From Torreya grandis (lineage: Eukaryota; Streptophyta; Pinopsida; Cupressales; Taxaceae): a stretch of 64,000 bases of DNA. Below the pieces are notes generated by a model. The model was not told the origin of the DNA and ran no database searches. It saw only the letters and a list, made by a program, of their open reading frames with translations. The stretch lies in the NCBI GenBank assembly GCA_037957365.1, contig JARHVA010000459.1, forward strand, positions 715,001 to 779,000, read 5' to 3'. A program made the position numbers and the translations under genes. This document shows positions 49,900-62,629 of the stretch, one piece after another (position 1 is the stretch's first letter; each line of letters opens with the position of its first letter).

Positions 49900-50860
49900 C
49901 AAGAGATTTTTTCTCTATTATATAAGATTAAACCTAAGAATATTATAGAAGCAATCAAAGACAAATTTTGGATATGTGATACGAATGAGTATTTAGACCA
50001 AATAGAGAAGAATGAGACCTGAGAACTAGTTCCTAATCCTAAATACAAGAATTTCATTGACACATGGGTGTTTAGAAAAAAGTTGAATGAAGATGTATAA
50101 GTCACTAAGAACAAGGTTATATTTGTATAAAAGGGATATGCACAAGTTGAAGGGGTAGACTTTAAGTATACATTTTCACCAGTACCAAGATTGGAGGCCA
50201 TTAGATTTTGTCTATCATATATAGGATTCAAAGGGTTCAAGGTATACTATATGGATGTCAAATCCTCATTTTTAAATAGGAATTTGGAAGATGAGGTGTA
50301 CATAGAGTAACCTGAAGGGTTCTCATTATTAGGTGACAAGGATTATGTTTGCATATTGAAAAATGATATATATAGTCAAAAGCAAACTCCTAGGGATTGG
50401 TAAGCTAGGTTAAGTAGGTATCTATTAGATAAAGGATTTAAAAGAGGAGTTTTAGATAATAATCTATACATAAAGATATAATATAACCATCATTTGATAG
50501 TATTTGTCTATATGGATGACATCATCTTTGGTGGAAATAATGAAAATGTGACTAAGGTCTTTGCATAGGTGATGGAGAAATAGTTTGATATGCCCATGTT
50601 AGGAGAACTATCATTCTTTCTTGGGTTACAAATCACTCATTCATAAAAAGGTATATTCATTTCACAATCCAAGTATATAAGAGAAATGTTGAAGAAGTTT
50701 TAGATGGATGATTTTAAGGAAATTAATACACCTATGATCATAGGGCATAATTTGAGTAAAGAATATTAGTCTCTAAAGGTCAATAAAACATCATATAAGT
50801 CAATGATTAGAATTTTGTTGTAAATCACTACCTCTAGACTTGACATCATTCAAGTACTAG
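49900..50860 (+). pseudogene. Element B copia reverse transcriptase
   Basis: This is the RNA-directed DNA polymerase of the element. The order is ELVPNPKYKNFIDTWVFRKK (about 50025-50080), KGYAQVEGVDFKYTFSPVPR (about 50130), YYMDVKSSFLNRNLEDEVYI (about 50245-50308, first catalytic Asp present), TPRDW (about 50390), FVYMDDIIFGGN (50503-50540, YMDD at 50509-50520 intact) and LGELSFFLGLQITHS (about 50599-50643). Catalytic Asp residues are all present, yet stops occur about every 20-40 codons, most at Gln or Trp sites (for example stop-PEGF for QPEGF and QTPRDW-stop-ARL). Confidence 0.94.
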
Positions 50861-51470
50861 GTCTTGTGGGAATGTTTCAAGTAGATCCAAATGAAAATAA
50901 TCTACAAGTAGTCAAAATAATACTCAAGTATCTCAAGGGGACTATGGATTTTAGGTTATGGTATCTAATGAGCAAGTATTTCAATTTGACATCCTATAAA
51001 GATGTAGACTAGATAGGGTATCTAGATTATAGGAAGAGTACCAATGGAGGATATTTCTTCTTAGGTGGGTGCCTAGTTTCATGGATAAGCAAAAAATACC
51101 ATTAGTAACATTATCCACTCTTAAATTTGATTAAATTATAGTAGCTTAATATTACACTCAGGTCTTATTGTTGAGATAGACCTTAAAGACTACAAGGTGG
51201 ATTATGATGGTCTTTTCCCTATCTATTATGATAATACAAGTGTTATAAGTGTCTCAAAGAACTTTGTCATGCACTCAAGGACTAAGAACATTACTATCAA
51301 GTATATTTTCATAAGAGAGTAGGTAAGTGAAAAATGTGTCAAAATTGAATATGTTTCTACATAGGATCAGATTATAGACATTTTGACCAACCCATTTCTA
51401 AGAGCAACATTTGAACACCTAATATAGGAATTGGGTATAGTTCCTATACCTAGTAATCACTAAGGAAGCC
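50861..51470 (+). pseudogene. Element B RNase H
   Basis: The connection and RNase H region reads LKYLKGTMDFRLWY (about 50920-50965), YRKSTNGGYFFLGGCLVSWI (about 51028-51088), then after a frameshift near 51095-51130 YYDNTSVISVSKNFVMHSRT (about 51218-51275), IKYIFIRE and FEHLI--LGI (about 51405-51440). These are the usual copia landmarks (RKSTSG-CF-LG---SW-SKKQ, DN-SAI-L--NPV-HSRTKHI-I-YHFIRE). The block after the frameshift contains Gln-type stops. Confidence 0.9.
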
Positions 51471-51722
51471 AAGTGCTTAGGGTGAGATAATTAGGTGGTT
51501 CATTATCTCCAAGTATAGGAGAGTAGTTTTGATAAGGTATGAATGGAAATAGGGGAGCATGTTTGTATGATGACTTATAAACTCATAGTTATGTATGTTG
51601 AGTGTTTTGGTTGCAAATAGTGTGACCCAAGGAGTTGCAAACATTACTTTGTCATTTATGTCAAAGGGTGAGAAATTTAAAAATGAGGGATAAGTTTTCT
51701 AAGAATGGTTTCCATAAATGAT

Positions 51723-51734
51723 AAAGTGGGATAT
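51723..51734 (+). promoter_or_regulatory. Element B polypurine tract region
   Basis: AAAGTGGGATAT directly precedes the TGGTGAGG start of the 3' LTR. A second purine-rich copy, ATGTCAAAGGGTGAGAAA near 51657, lies 75 bases upstream, as in many plant copia elements. Confidence 0.6.
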
Positions 51735-54610
51735 TGGTGAGGATTGTCATTCATGTCAAATGTGTATCTTTCATAAGGTTAATGTTATTAAGAGAGTGTA
51801 TCTAGTTAGTAGTATGTTGATATGACAAGGGGAATGGATGGAGTGTTTTCATTGAATGATGTTATCATAAATTAGAGAGTTTTAAGGCAAAAAATTCCTT
51901 ATGGTTGCATTAAGGTACATGTCTATGAGTAGCCTAAGCCTAGTCATGACATGAAGAGACCTAGTGAGAAGGTATGAGCTTGGTAGCTTAGTCAGAAGAG
52001 CGCACACATGCATGAGTGGTTGTTTGAGGTTGATTTAAAATGCATGTGAGGCATTAGATCACTCATTAGAGTCTTAAGGTGAGCCTATAGGGGTAGGAAA
52101 TTAGACCAAGTCTATACATAGACCACTTCTAGACCCTACCTAACATAATGAGGTATCATGATATATTATCAAAGGCATGTGAAGGATGTATGGTAGTGAT
52201 TAAGCATGAGATAGTTTTTTTAATTGTGTGAGTGCTAATGAGTGTGCATGGAAAGAGGAATTAAGATCAATTTTAAGACCTATTATGGTTTGTAGGTCAA
52301 GGTCTAGAGAGAAAATAGAGAGAATATGGCCTAATGAGGGGTCATGATATGATTTCAAAGTGTTTTAGATTATGTAAGAATTTTCAGATGTGAGGTATGT
52401 TTTTTCAATCATGTTCATGCAGTTAGAGGTCATAGTATGAAGGATAATGAATCAAAAGTTGTTTGGAGGTCTTTTGAGTACTCAGAATAAAGGGTTTTCA
52501 ACTTGAGAATGATTTTTTTATGATTATTAGCTAATAAAACATTTACATGGTAACCTAATATATTAATTTTATATGGGTAAGTGTCATAGATCAAAATAAT
52601 ATGTATTAGTTTTTGGATTAAGGGGTTATGGTTTATGAACTATTATTAAGAATGGAAACGTGTTTAAACCCTCTTAGAACCCTAATAAGGACCTGATGTT
52701 GAAGATACTAATAAAAAGTGACTTTAATGTATTGGCATGCTTAGGTAATATATTAGATCTTGTATTATAATATTCCAAGTACCTCTAGGTGGTATTGGTT
52801 AGAGAGAAGAGAGAGAAAATATTTAGTTATAGGCTTATTTTTGAAGAAGTTATTGTAGCTATCAAAATTTGTATTAAACATAGTAATAAAATAAATAGAG
52901 GAATAATTTGGATAATAATTTTTCATGTATATAAGGTTTTTTTACATTTTATATCCCTTAAGTGTGTTAAATTGTTCATCCAAGTTACCCAGTCACTAAC
53001 ATGCAAAATGGTGCAAATAATGAAAACCCCAAGAAGAAGTGAGAAAATGAATAAGAATGTGTTATCATGATAGAGTAATGAAATAAAGCCTATGGAGATG
53101 TTTTTTTGTACTTATATTTCATATTTTTGGTTGGTAAAAATCTTATAATTTAGGTATAGTAGTGAAAATGATGAAGCCAAAATAGTTTATCTGACTCAGT
53201 AAGGTATATGTGTAGTGAGGTCAATAAATTGGTTATTAGACCAATAGTTGGCACTAGGCCATATTTTTATTTTATTTTATTATGGTTTAGAGATGTTATA
53301 GTTTCATATACAATAATAATTCATTTCAAATGTTTATATAGGTTTTGGAAGCCTGAGTCACCATGATTGGTCTTTGAGGAAAATTAGTAGTTCTAAGTGA
53401 GCAAGTTGTAAGAGTGTTTTTGAGTCTTTTTGCCCTATGGGATGAAGTCATATAAACTTGGTGAAGTTTTTTAGGTATTTTATGTTATTTTTATTTGATT
53501 TATTGTCATGTTTTTGTTTGTAAATAATGTGTTATCTTCAATTTTTCAAGACATACCTTTCTATGTGTGTGAAATCCTAATGTGAACAGTACTAATGATG
53601 TTCTTCAAGTGGTGGTTGGAGATAAAAAGTGTCATGGACATAATATGAGTCTATAGTTGGTCTAATTTAGTGGTATATGAAGTTTTCCTTACATGTGTAT
53701 ATTTTTAAAGTGTTCTAATGAAGATTAAAGGGTAACATGTACTAATGAAGGCCTAATTTAAGTAGGTCTTCTTAAGGCCTAAAAGAGGTTTTGGTATTTT
53801 AAGTTGTGGCAACCTATTTTAATGATTTATTCATGTATTAATAATTATATAAGATCCATTTTAAATTTAATCCAAATTTCCAAGTGAGTGTGTTTGACCA
53901 AGAGGTGTGTGAGCTATATGATTATATAAAAACAAAGCCTAATAGGCCTACTTGATGAGTTAGTGAATTGAGAGAACGAGCAAAGGAAATAACACATTAA
54001 AGATATAAATGAGGTATTTTAGACCATTATATGGGTGTAGATAAATTTTAATGAAGATATAATAGGGGAGATATAGTTGAATATTAAGGTTATATGACCT
54101 AATTTGTCTTAAAGAGACCTAGTTGAATGAAAAAACCTAGAAGGTAGTCTAAAAGAGACAGAAGAGTGAGAAGAGATAAAGAAGTTTATCATCATATATT
54201 GTGTGAGAAATAATTTTTTATGAATGTTATCAAAAGTTATAGGTGGTTGAGTTGGTGCTGAGTCATCTAGGGGGTTGGTACCTCCATGTAGGTTGGCGTA
54301 TGTTAAAGCCTATTTGAGTGAGTGCTTGACTAGTTAGGCTTGATGCTCCATGTGGAGTAGGTGCTTCATTAAATATTGTTTTTTTATTATATTACTATAT
54401 TCCATTTGAAAATATCATTGCTTTTTCTTCCCCTTGAGGTTTTCCCACATATGTAATGTGTTATCTTGTTTCATGACCTTGTATAATTGCATATGCTTTG
54501 TTAGATGTTCATGTTCGTATGAATGGTTCATGTATGATTAAGTGTAATTTAATTATTTTTTTAAGAAACTAATTCACCCCCCCCCCATCTTAGTTATTTT
54601 TCTTCCAACA
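51735..54610 (+). repeat. Element B 3' LTR
   Basis: This is a full-length partner of the deleted 5' LTR. It begins TGGTGAGGATTGTC and ends TTCTTCCAACA at 54610. It shares long word series with the element A LTRs (GAAGAGACCTAGTGAGAAGG, CTAATGAAGGCC, GAGTCATCTAGGGGGTTGG). A run of ten Cs (54577-54586) near its end is the longest C tract in the window. A 93-codon open frame at 52789-53070 lies in LTR sequence and has no domain. Confidence 0.88.
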
Positions 54611-54689
54611 TCCACTGCCTATTCAAGAGAGATCAAATGTAGGTGTTTTTATAATGATTTCATCTACACAATAACTCAATGAAGTACTA

Positions 54690-55985
54690 CTGTCACTTGT
54701 ATTTTCTCCCTTTGAGGAGATGAAAATATATAATTATCCAATTGGAATAATTCAATCACTTCTAGTCTTGTGGTTAGCCTACGGAATGAGGTGAATCTCT
54801 AGATAGGGCTAGCTCCCTTGATGTACCGCTTTAGATTGCAACTACTACTAAACTTAGGGGGTGAAAAGGGAGAAGGGTAACTAAAATAAAATTAATATAA
54901 GGGAGGTGAAACAAAAAATAACATGATTAAATCCCAAAATATTCATATTAAACTTGAAATCAAAGGAAAAACTTAACATACACTTCTCCATCTTCATCTT
55001 CTCACATCAATGCTACATTATGAGGTTATGGATGAATGTGCAAAGCTAAGAGGACTAGATAAGAGGCTTATGAGATAAATAATAAAAATAATAACTCACT
55101 CAATATTTTACATCTCCTTTAAAACTTCACATTCCCTTCAATAATAAGCTTTCCAATTACAAATAGGATGAAAGAATGAAACAACATGCTAAGGAATCCA
55201 TAGTCTTCACTTATGCAAAATAAAAAATTCCAAATGAACACACTAAAAAATTCATGGAGGAGATAAAAATTATTATTATTATTTATAAAAATTTATACAT
55301 TTGAGTAGGGATTATTTTCCATACTCAGGAGGAGCATCCAATACAATGCCAAAATGGCTAGCTCTTATAGAACTTGAGAGAGATAAAGAATAAAAAATAA
55401 GTTAAAGGGTCACAAAGACAAATTTAAAGATGATACAAGGAGTTAATTATACATGTTTATATAGTATGATAATAACCATGATATTTTAGAATATACAAGT
55501 TTCAATTCAAGTCACAAACTTCATGAAAAGTGGCAAGAAACTCTTCATTATGGATCCAAAAAACTACCTACATGATTATCCCTATTTAAACACCTTATAA
55601 ATAATTAGTACAAGGTAAAATTATTGAAATTAAGTTTATTGACATCATAAATTACACTCCATTAATTTTTTTTAGGCTTGGTCATCTAGAATCACTTGAA
55701 AAGGAGCAATCATCATCTATTGTCTAGAAAACTACTATTCCATGCACCCTACACACTTGAATTTCAAAAATAGATTATTTTCTCATAAAAATATGTAAAT
55801 GTAAGTGAATTAAAAATTTTAAATTACCTTAATGGAATTATAAGCATCAGGGACACCTTCAAAATCCATCCACTTGAATTTTTCACACTTTTCCCTAGCT
55901 TGTCCACTATGCTAGTTTTGACTAGCTGAGTTGAAGCACCTAGTTTGGACACTTAAGATTTGTTTCAAGGAATTATATGGATATT
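54690..55985 (-). repeat. Element C terminal repeat, left copy (3' LTR by orientation)
   Basis: It matches 62760-64000 in order: CTAGTCTTGTGGTTAGCC then GGAATGAGGTGAATCTC, GGGCTAGCTCCCTTGATGTACC, TTGAAATCAAAGGA, CAATACAATGCCAAAATGGC, TCATGAAAAGTG, and GCTTGTCCACTATGC with AGTTTTGACTAGCTGAGTTG. Its outer end abuts the element B 3' LTR at 54610, so either B inserted into it or the two simply adjoin. The inner end lies beyond 55985 because its partner is cut off by the window. Confidence 0.8.
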
Positions 55986-58900
55986 GGGTAAAATATTAAG
56001 TCTAAATATTCCATCTCATGTGATTGGAATCTCTTAAAACCTCCTAAAATCTAAAAAACATGAAAAATAGTGAGAAAAACATTATTTGTGCTCCCATCTG
56101 TACAAGTCCGTATAACTCAAAATCATGTGAGGGATCCTGAGTGAGTAATATAAAATTTAAAATAATTTTAATGAGAAAAATATTCCATTATATTGCATCA
56201 CCAATTCCATTTCTCTAAAATGGTCATGGCTAAGGGTTTAGTAGGGTTTTAGGCATGTTTAACCCCTTAAGGATTGTTCATAAAGACTAGACATCAAAAC
56301 TAAAAAAACATTATCCAAGGATGATCTTTAGGGACCATATTAACCTTCCCTAACTCCTTTTCCATCCATGTAATGCCTCATGAAATATATGAGTGCTTAA
56401 ACTTATCTTATCAACCCTTTTCCTTATCTTGAATAAGACAGAGATTGGTTTCTGAGCCAAAATAGCTTCCTCAGGGTTTTCTCTACCAGATAAAATATCT
56501 AAAATTTTTATATCCATATCATAAACATTTTTAAATTCATTTTATTGATCACCTTATACTATAAATGCAAGTGACTCCTCAGTTGCCTTTATGCTTAACC
56601 CTTTCTTAATAGGTTTGACTACACCTTATAGATTAGAATGACCTTTGATGGATTAATTTGACTCATGATGGTTTCAAAACACCTATAATTCATCCATATA
56701 CATGTTAAAATAATTTTTTAAGTTCATCTCATGCTAACAATGGTTTTGACCCTCTATTTGGCCTCTAAGCCTTAACTTGCCTAGTAGGTCTGCTTACAAG
56801 TTTGAGGGCATGAAGCACCCGATTCAATTCCAATATTTATATTTTTGTTTCCATGATTTTAATAGGTGATATTTCCTCATAAATAATTACTAAAATATAT
56901 AACCATCTCCCCATCCATCCATCTACAATCTTTTTCAAAAAATTGTCAGGGTTTACATTGAGGGGATTATCCTCTTTTTGATACAAAACAAAGGGTACTC
57001 CCCTACCTTATAAAATAATGGTGAATTTTATAGTATTTTATATAAGTCTCTTATATTACCTATACAAAATTTTAGTCCTTGGTGACAATATTAGACCTTC
57101 CAATTTCCATAAAGCCTCAAGACAGGCCTTTGTAGAAAATTATGTAAAGGGTTCTTCCATTAGGCCATGTTATGCATGTTTAGGATCCTTTATGGAAATT
57201 ATTTTCACTTTAAAATAACAAATTTAGGTAATAATTATATTAAATAATGATTCCATATGTATTAATTATCATTTCAACCAATTCATACACTTTATATTCC
57301 TAGGATTGATGTACCTTTCTTGATTATGTCTCTACCTACTAGCCAAAAGATGTTCTTTGTAGGTGAAATTCATGGTTAAGATTTGAAAACAATGTATAAA
57401 TTATCCTTAGAGTTTAATAGGGTAAATATAATATTTTTAGACCTATATTCCCCTCTCTTATGCAATATCAACACCTAAAACCTCACTTTTCAATACACTA
57501 TTAACCTCAGTCAAACACAGTCAACTATGTTGTGACAAGTAAGGTCCTATAGGTGTTAATTACTCCTATAAAAGACATTTAATAATTTTTTGGTGTCATG
57601 ATTCACTTTAAGCTATATAAAATTGGTTGAATTTTATATTTCCCTATTTATGCCTTTTTTAGGAATAGCATACAAGCTAGGAATTAGTTGAAGGTCAATC
57701 TCTTAGCAGAGATAAGCCTGTAGGTGGATAATGAACCTAAAACATAGTATGCCAACATTATAATAATGGTATTTATGTTAATTGGTGTGTATTTTACTCT
57801 ATGATAACACTAAAAACTTAATAACATTCTTGAAACACTTTAAAAAGTCAAGGTCACCTTAATGTCTTCAAACCTTGTAGAATTTACTACCTAGAGATAG
57901 TGGTTAAAATGACTACCCCAAAATAGTTGATTTCCACTAATCCTCTTCATACCAAAATTTTTATATTAATTTACATATGTAGGTAATGAAATATTGGTAA
58001 TAATTATGGATTTAAAGTCTTTGAAACCATGTTTTATGGATTTTCCAAAATGGCCTTAGGTCTCTATTTTCACTTTTTAGGGATTAGGTCCCTAAATACA
58101 GTCATCTTTTTGTTTCACCAACTTATAGGTCTATGTACCAATATATTAACTATTTAAAATTGTGTCATGTTCCTTAATCTATACTTATAACTTCAATAAA
58201 GTTTTATCCTATTCAAAATCTCCATCAAGTGTCCTCCATTCTCAGTTGCCAACACCTATAGGTAGTCGTTTGCATATATACAGACAATAAGAAAAATTAA
58301 TTATCATATAAGACATAAAGGTTTAAAATAAATTAAAACTATCACCTAATGTTAAAATACACTCTCAAATATTCTAAAAGGATGAATCACCTATCAAGGC
58401 TCCCACCACCATGATGTCATCAAGGAGTTTCCTGTATGTGTTTATGAACTATGTGTATGGTAGTGTGGAGTAACACGAGTAGATAAAAGGCCCCATTGAC
58501 ACTAAAACACAATTAAAATCCCTTAATTACATTATTTACATCAATTTATTCTCAATACTAGTCTAAAACATCTCATTTAACATGTAAACACTTGCAGACA
58601 TATGGAGCAGACTTGGCAGGTATCTAATGCTTGGTTAGTGTGGTGTTCATGATTATACATTTGATATAGATTGATTTGGGAAAATATATTGAGAAGTGAA
58701 GGTGAATAATATATAATTGGAGACATGTAACCCAAAACCCAAATTCATCCTCTAAAACCACTATCAAATCAAGAAGATATTGTAAATTGTGAAAAACTTC
58801 TCACAACACAAACTAATGCTCCTCTTGCAACTTTGATGTACTTGACTCATGAAGACACCATTAAAATTTAAAAAAATAATTGATAGAAATTTATAAAGGG

Positions 58901-59924
58901 ATAAACATCATCTATAACCTATCTTATCTATTAGATCATATGGAAAAGTCAAAACCAAGGCAAAACCTATAAGGTGCACAAAATGGAAGGTAGATTTACG
59001 TAATCAACTTCAAATGGATAATTCATAAAGAAAATTTGGTCATTATTAAAAATATTTTTATGAAAATTAATGTACCTAAGTATACTATCATCTACCAAAA
59101 AAATTTGTCTTGAAACCTCATGGTCTATTTGTACTGAGTAAAAACCTAAAGGTCACTTTAGTCTATCTAGAAAAATAGGAAATGAGCAGAATGGTTTTGG
59201 CATCAAAATGGCCCTTCTATATAAAACCAATCATATATATGAGTATTTTTAAGGTTAATAGACCACCTAGTATATTTCCCCATATGTCACACTTCCCTAT
59301 GTGTTGTAAAAATGCCAAACTCTTTGTTTTCTTTAAGAAAATTGACTTTTATTCTGATGAGCCTACAAGATTTTAGTTATGTCAATTGGTTAAGACTTAA
59401 GTGGACACACGGGAAATTAAATCACCTATTTTGACCTTCAAATTTCCAAAAAAACTCATACACCTCATTAAATTAATTTTGATGCTTTAAATGACCAAAA
59501 ATGATAAATGGACTAAAAGACTAATTGACCAAGACCAATATAACATTAGTTGACATTAATTAGACTATAATACACCCAATTCCACTCATATTACACCTAT
59601 TATAGACCTATTAATTCATTTTTTTACTTATAGGTGCACCAATTTGACTTAAAATTCAAATTTAGTCAATAAATTGGTGACTCATAGGGGTAGTATGCCT
59701 ATTACACTAACTAGACCAATAGACTTATTAGTCCATTAGGCTTAAGAGTCATATAAATCTTAATACAAAAAATTAAACATTTGGATATTGAACAAGATAA
59801 TACAACAAATGACTACCTCAATCACACAAAGAAAAGGACACACACAACAAAGAGAGCAAACACACATATGTGGATAAGCACTTAGGAGAGGTAAAGAAAA
59901 AAATACTATGTACAAATATTAATG
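55986..59924. other. Unassigned DNA between element C terminal repeat and gag-like frame
   Basis: No coding frame that I recognise is present. It could be the rest of a very long element C LTR, which would then reach the CCTCCCTCCTAG doublet at 59932-59966 (a purine tract on the minus strand), or non-coding internal sequence. The window end prevents a decision. Confidence 0.4.
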
Positions 59925-62550
59925 AGCATACCTCCCTCCTAGATCATACCTCCCTCCTAGATCCAATGGAAAGTTTGAAACTCTTTTTTCTTCATGACAT
60001 GAAGTATTTAATTAGGTATATATCCTTTTGTCCTTTAGCATTGATGCCTCCAACTTTTTCACAATGTTTGCCAACCTCATTGGCATGATGTTTAATGAGA
60101 ACCAAATAGCTCCAAAAAAGTTGACCAAGGAAATGAACTCCTCTTGCATCTAAATAGCCTCAAAATTTTCATATTATCCTTCAACTATGACCTCTAATGG
60201 TGATTCAACAAGGCATACATTTTTGTCTTCTATAGTGCTCTCAATAACATTAGACTTCCTCTCAGCTACGAGTTCATCTATCTCATCAAGGATCATTACA
60301 AATTCTTCCCAATTTTAGTCATTATCTTCCATGGAATATTATTTATTCTCCTTGATATGCACTTGGAATTCAACTTTCAAAATCTCTTCCATCTCTTATA
60401 ATAGATCTATTTGTAGCTGGCAATCATCTTTGTCTTCCTCATCCTTTAGAACCACATCATTTTTAGTATTAAAACGGTCATCCACATCCTCATGATCAAA
60501 CTTGGAGTGTTATTTATTTGTCTCTTTATTCAAGTCTTGGCCACTTTCTTCATGTATACACATTCCCTCAAATGTGGAGGTAAAATCTTATGAATTATTC
60601 TTTTGTTCACCAAGGGGAGCCCCTATGGTAATCTCTTCCTCATATTTCCTCATGAGGTCTTCTTGATCAACCATGAATTGAGCTTGTTCTTCCTCACTTT
60701 ATTGTATCAAGATATGCTCTAACTTAAAGATTTCATATTTTCCACAAGGAAATCATTCTTCATTATTAACCAAAAAAGGATTTTCAACACAAGAAATCAC
60801 CTCTTATTTATCTCTTAGGACATTTTGAGGGCTTTAAAATTATACCTCATCTATCATAATCTGATTTTGTTTGTCAAAGGCTGAAATATCTTCAATCTCC
60901 TCTTTAGTGATGCCAAGATTAGGCATCTTAAAATCTAGTGACTTATCCCAATAAAGCTTATAAGGAGTTGCATTTTCTTCAAGCAAGAGAGTTTTGAATT
61001 TTCCTAAACTAGCTTCTCTTCTTTTGCTTCCCACACCACAGGTCCATCAAGACCAAGGGTGATGAGATGAGGACAAGAGAAAGTAGTTTATGGAGTTAGA
61101 ATATAGGGCTAAAAATCATATTTGGAACTCTATTTAATTATGTTGTAAGGGGTGTTTTTAGGCATATAATCTTTCTTTGGGTCTAAACCTTCCATTACAC
61201 CTTGGCTTGGCAACTTCATCCTTATTCTAACTCTTCAATTTGCTTAGCTAGGTTCTCTTTGAAAATTATATCTTAAAGTTTATAGGAATCATCATGGGCA
61301 TAATTAATGCATGAGGGTTGACATGGGACACAATAATAATATTGATGAAGGGTGTGAGGGACTTGCAAAAGACTAACTGCATTTTACACTTCACACTCTT
61401 TATCAAGACATTTCTCCTCCTTTCCACATAACTCCACTATCTTATTCCATCTTGGGATGTTGGGATTATGAGTATTTTTTTAGGAAGGGTGAGAGGGGTT
61501 TGTATAGGACCAAGATCCTTCTCAATCTCACACACTTTTTCAAGATTTTTCTCCTCTTTCTTACCCCATGATTCCATTATTTTTTTCTAGCCTAGGATAT
61601 TAGGATTTGAAGCCTCTTTTTGAAGTGGTGAAGATGCAATGTGAGAGACCAATGAAGAATTGAAATCCACTTCCTTTAATTCCACCATGGACTATTGTAT
61701 ATGCATGTTATCCAACTCAATCTACCTATCAATATTAGCTTCAAACACAAGCTTTATCTTTTCAACTCTCTCTTCCAATTAATTGGGAAAAGGATGACTT
61801 TGATATGCTTGATTTGGCTCATGAGTATGGATCATGTATGGTAGATAAGAAAATTGAGGAGATTTATATGAATTCTGATAGTTTTGGTGAGTTTATCTTT
61901 CATGAATTATTATTTTATCCTCTAATGATGTAATAACACTACCCACATCTAACATCTCACTTGTGAGCCTTTGCCAATTAGCTATCTCAATAGGTGCCTA
62001 CTCTCTCCTTACCAAATCTAAATAATTTCTCACTTGATGGATGGAATGATTAATAACTTATTGGAAACTTCCCTTAATAGTATTAAGATCCAACATGTAT
62101 CTCTCATATCCCAAAAGAGTCTTCTTAAAGGTGGAAATAGATGAAGTTAAGAAAGGACTAGGTTGACTAGGGGAAGCAGGACATTAAGAGGGATGGTTAT
62201 AGGATTTATATACTTCATAAGAAGGCTTATAATTTCCATGTGTGAGTTGATATGGATCATAAAAATACTAGTAAGGATGGATCATAACAAAACTAGGTGG
62301 AAATGGATGGAGTTGGGAAAGGACTAGATTGACTAGGGGAAGCAAGACATTGAGAGGGCTAGTTATGGAACAAATATACTTCATGAGAAGGATGATAATG
62401 ACCATGTGTGATTTTATATTTATTATAAAAATACTAGTAAGGATCACACCAAGGCTGATTAATAATTTACTCATATTGGTATGGAAAGCCATAAGCTTGG
62501 AATAACTCACCAACTTGTGTAAAATTATACTCAACACCAAAATTTGCCAT
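59925..62550 (-). pseudogene. Element C gag-like protein remnant
   Basis: The minus frame opens MANFGVEYNFTQVGEL at 62550 and passes a Tyr/Pro/Gln-rich N-terminus (YGFPYQYE, CLASPSQSSPFP). It continues through a helical charged middle (LEERVEKIKLVFEANIDR near 61780; the LARKs of Ty3 gag tails are similar in feel) and an open block at 61034-60840 (SLGKFKTLLLEENATPYKLY, ITKEEIEDISAFDKQN). Last comes a Glu/Asp-rich tail (IDELVAERKSNVIESTIEDK near 60275) ending before 59925. Stops are mainly at Gln or Trp positions. No capsid, zinc-knuckle or protease signature is clear, so 'gag-like' rests on its place just inside the 5' terminal repeat and its composition. It may be an unclassified accessory protein. 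Confidence 0.42.
62131..62450 (-). repeat. 166-bp tandem duplication in element C frame
   Basis: Copies start at 62131 and 62297, both with GTGGAAATRGATGRAGTT followed by GACTAGGGGAAGC and ending ATACTAGTAAGGAT. They are less alike than the 163-bp duplication in element D. The length is not a multiple of three, so the copies read in different frames. Confidence 0.9.
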
Positions 62551-62629
62551 GAATATATATTGAAAATAAGAACACAAAGAAAACATGTTACCATAAATAT
62601 TAAAAGGATAAATGTGGCTTCTTGACCAG

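Larger units (their letters stand above)
46060..54610 (+). mobile_element. Element B: Ty1/copia retrotransposon with pol, lacking gag capsid domain
   Basis: Related LTRs (1.7 kb left, 2.9 kb right) enclose a 4.0-kb interior whose order is gag tail, protease, GAG-pre-integrase zinc finger, integrase, reverse transcriptase and RNase H, which is the copia order. It is of the same family as element A. The 5' LTR has an internal deletion of about 1.2 kb and has also lost its last 45 or so bases together with the primer site and the UBN2 gag domain. All coding parts carry stops. The element lies between the right inverted arm and the LTR-like repeat of element C. Confidence 0.9.

Noticed and set aside
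49899..50240. 113-codon minus frame
   Set aside because: It is antisense to the well-supported copia reverse transcriptase of element B.
52789..53070. 93-codon plus frame
   Set aside because: It lies inside the element B 3' LTR and has no domain.
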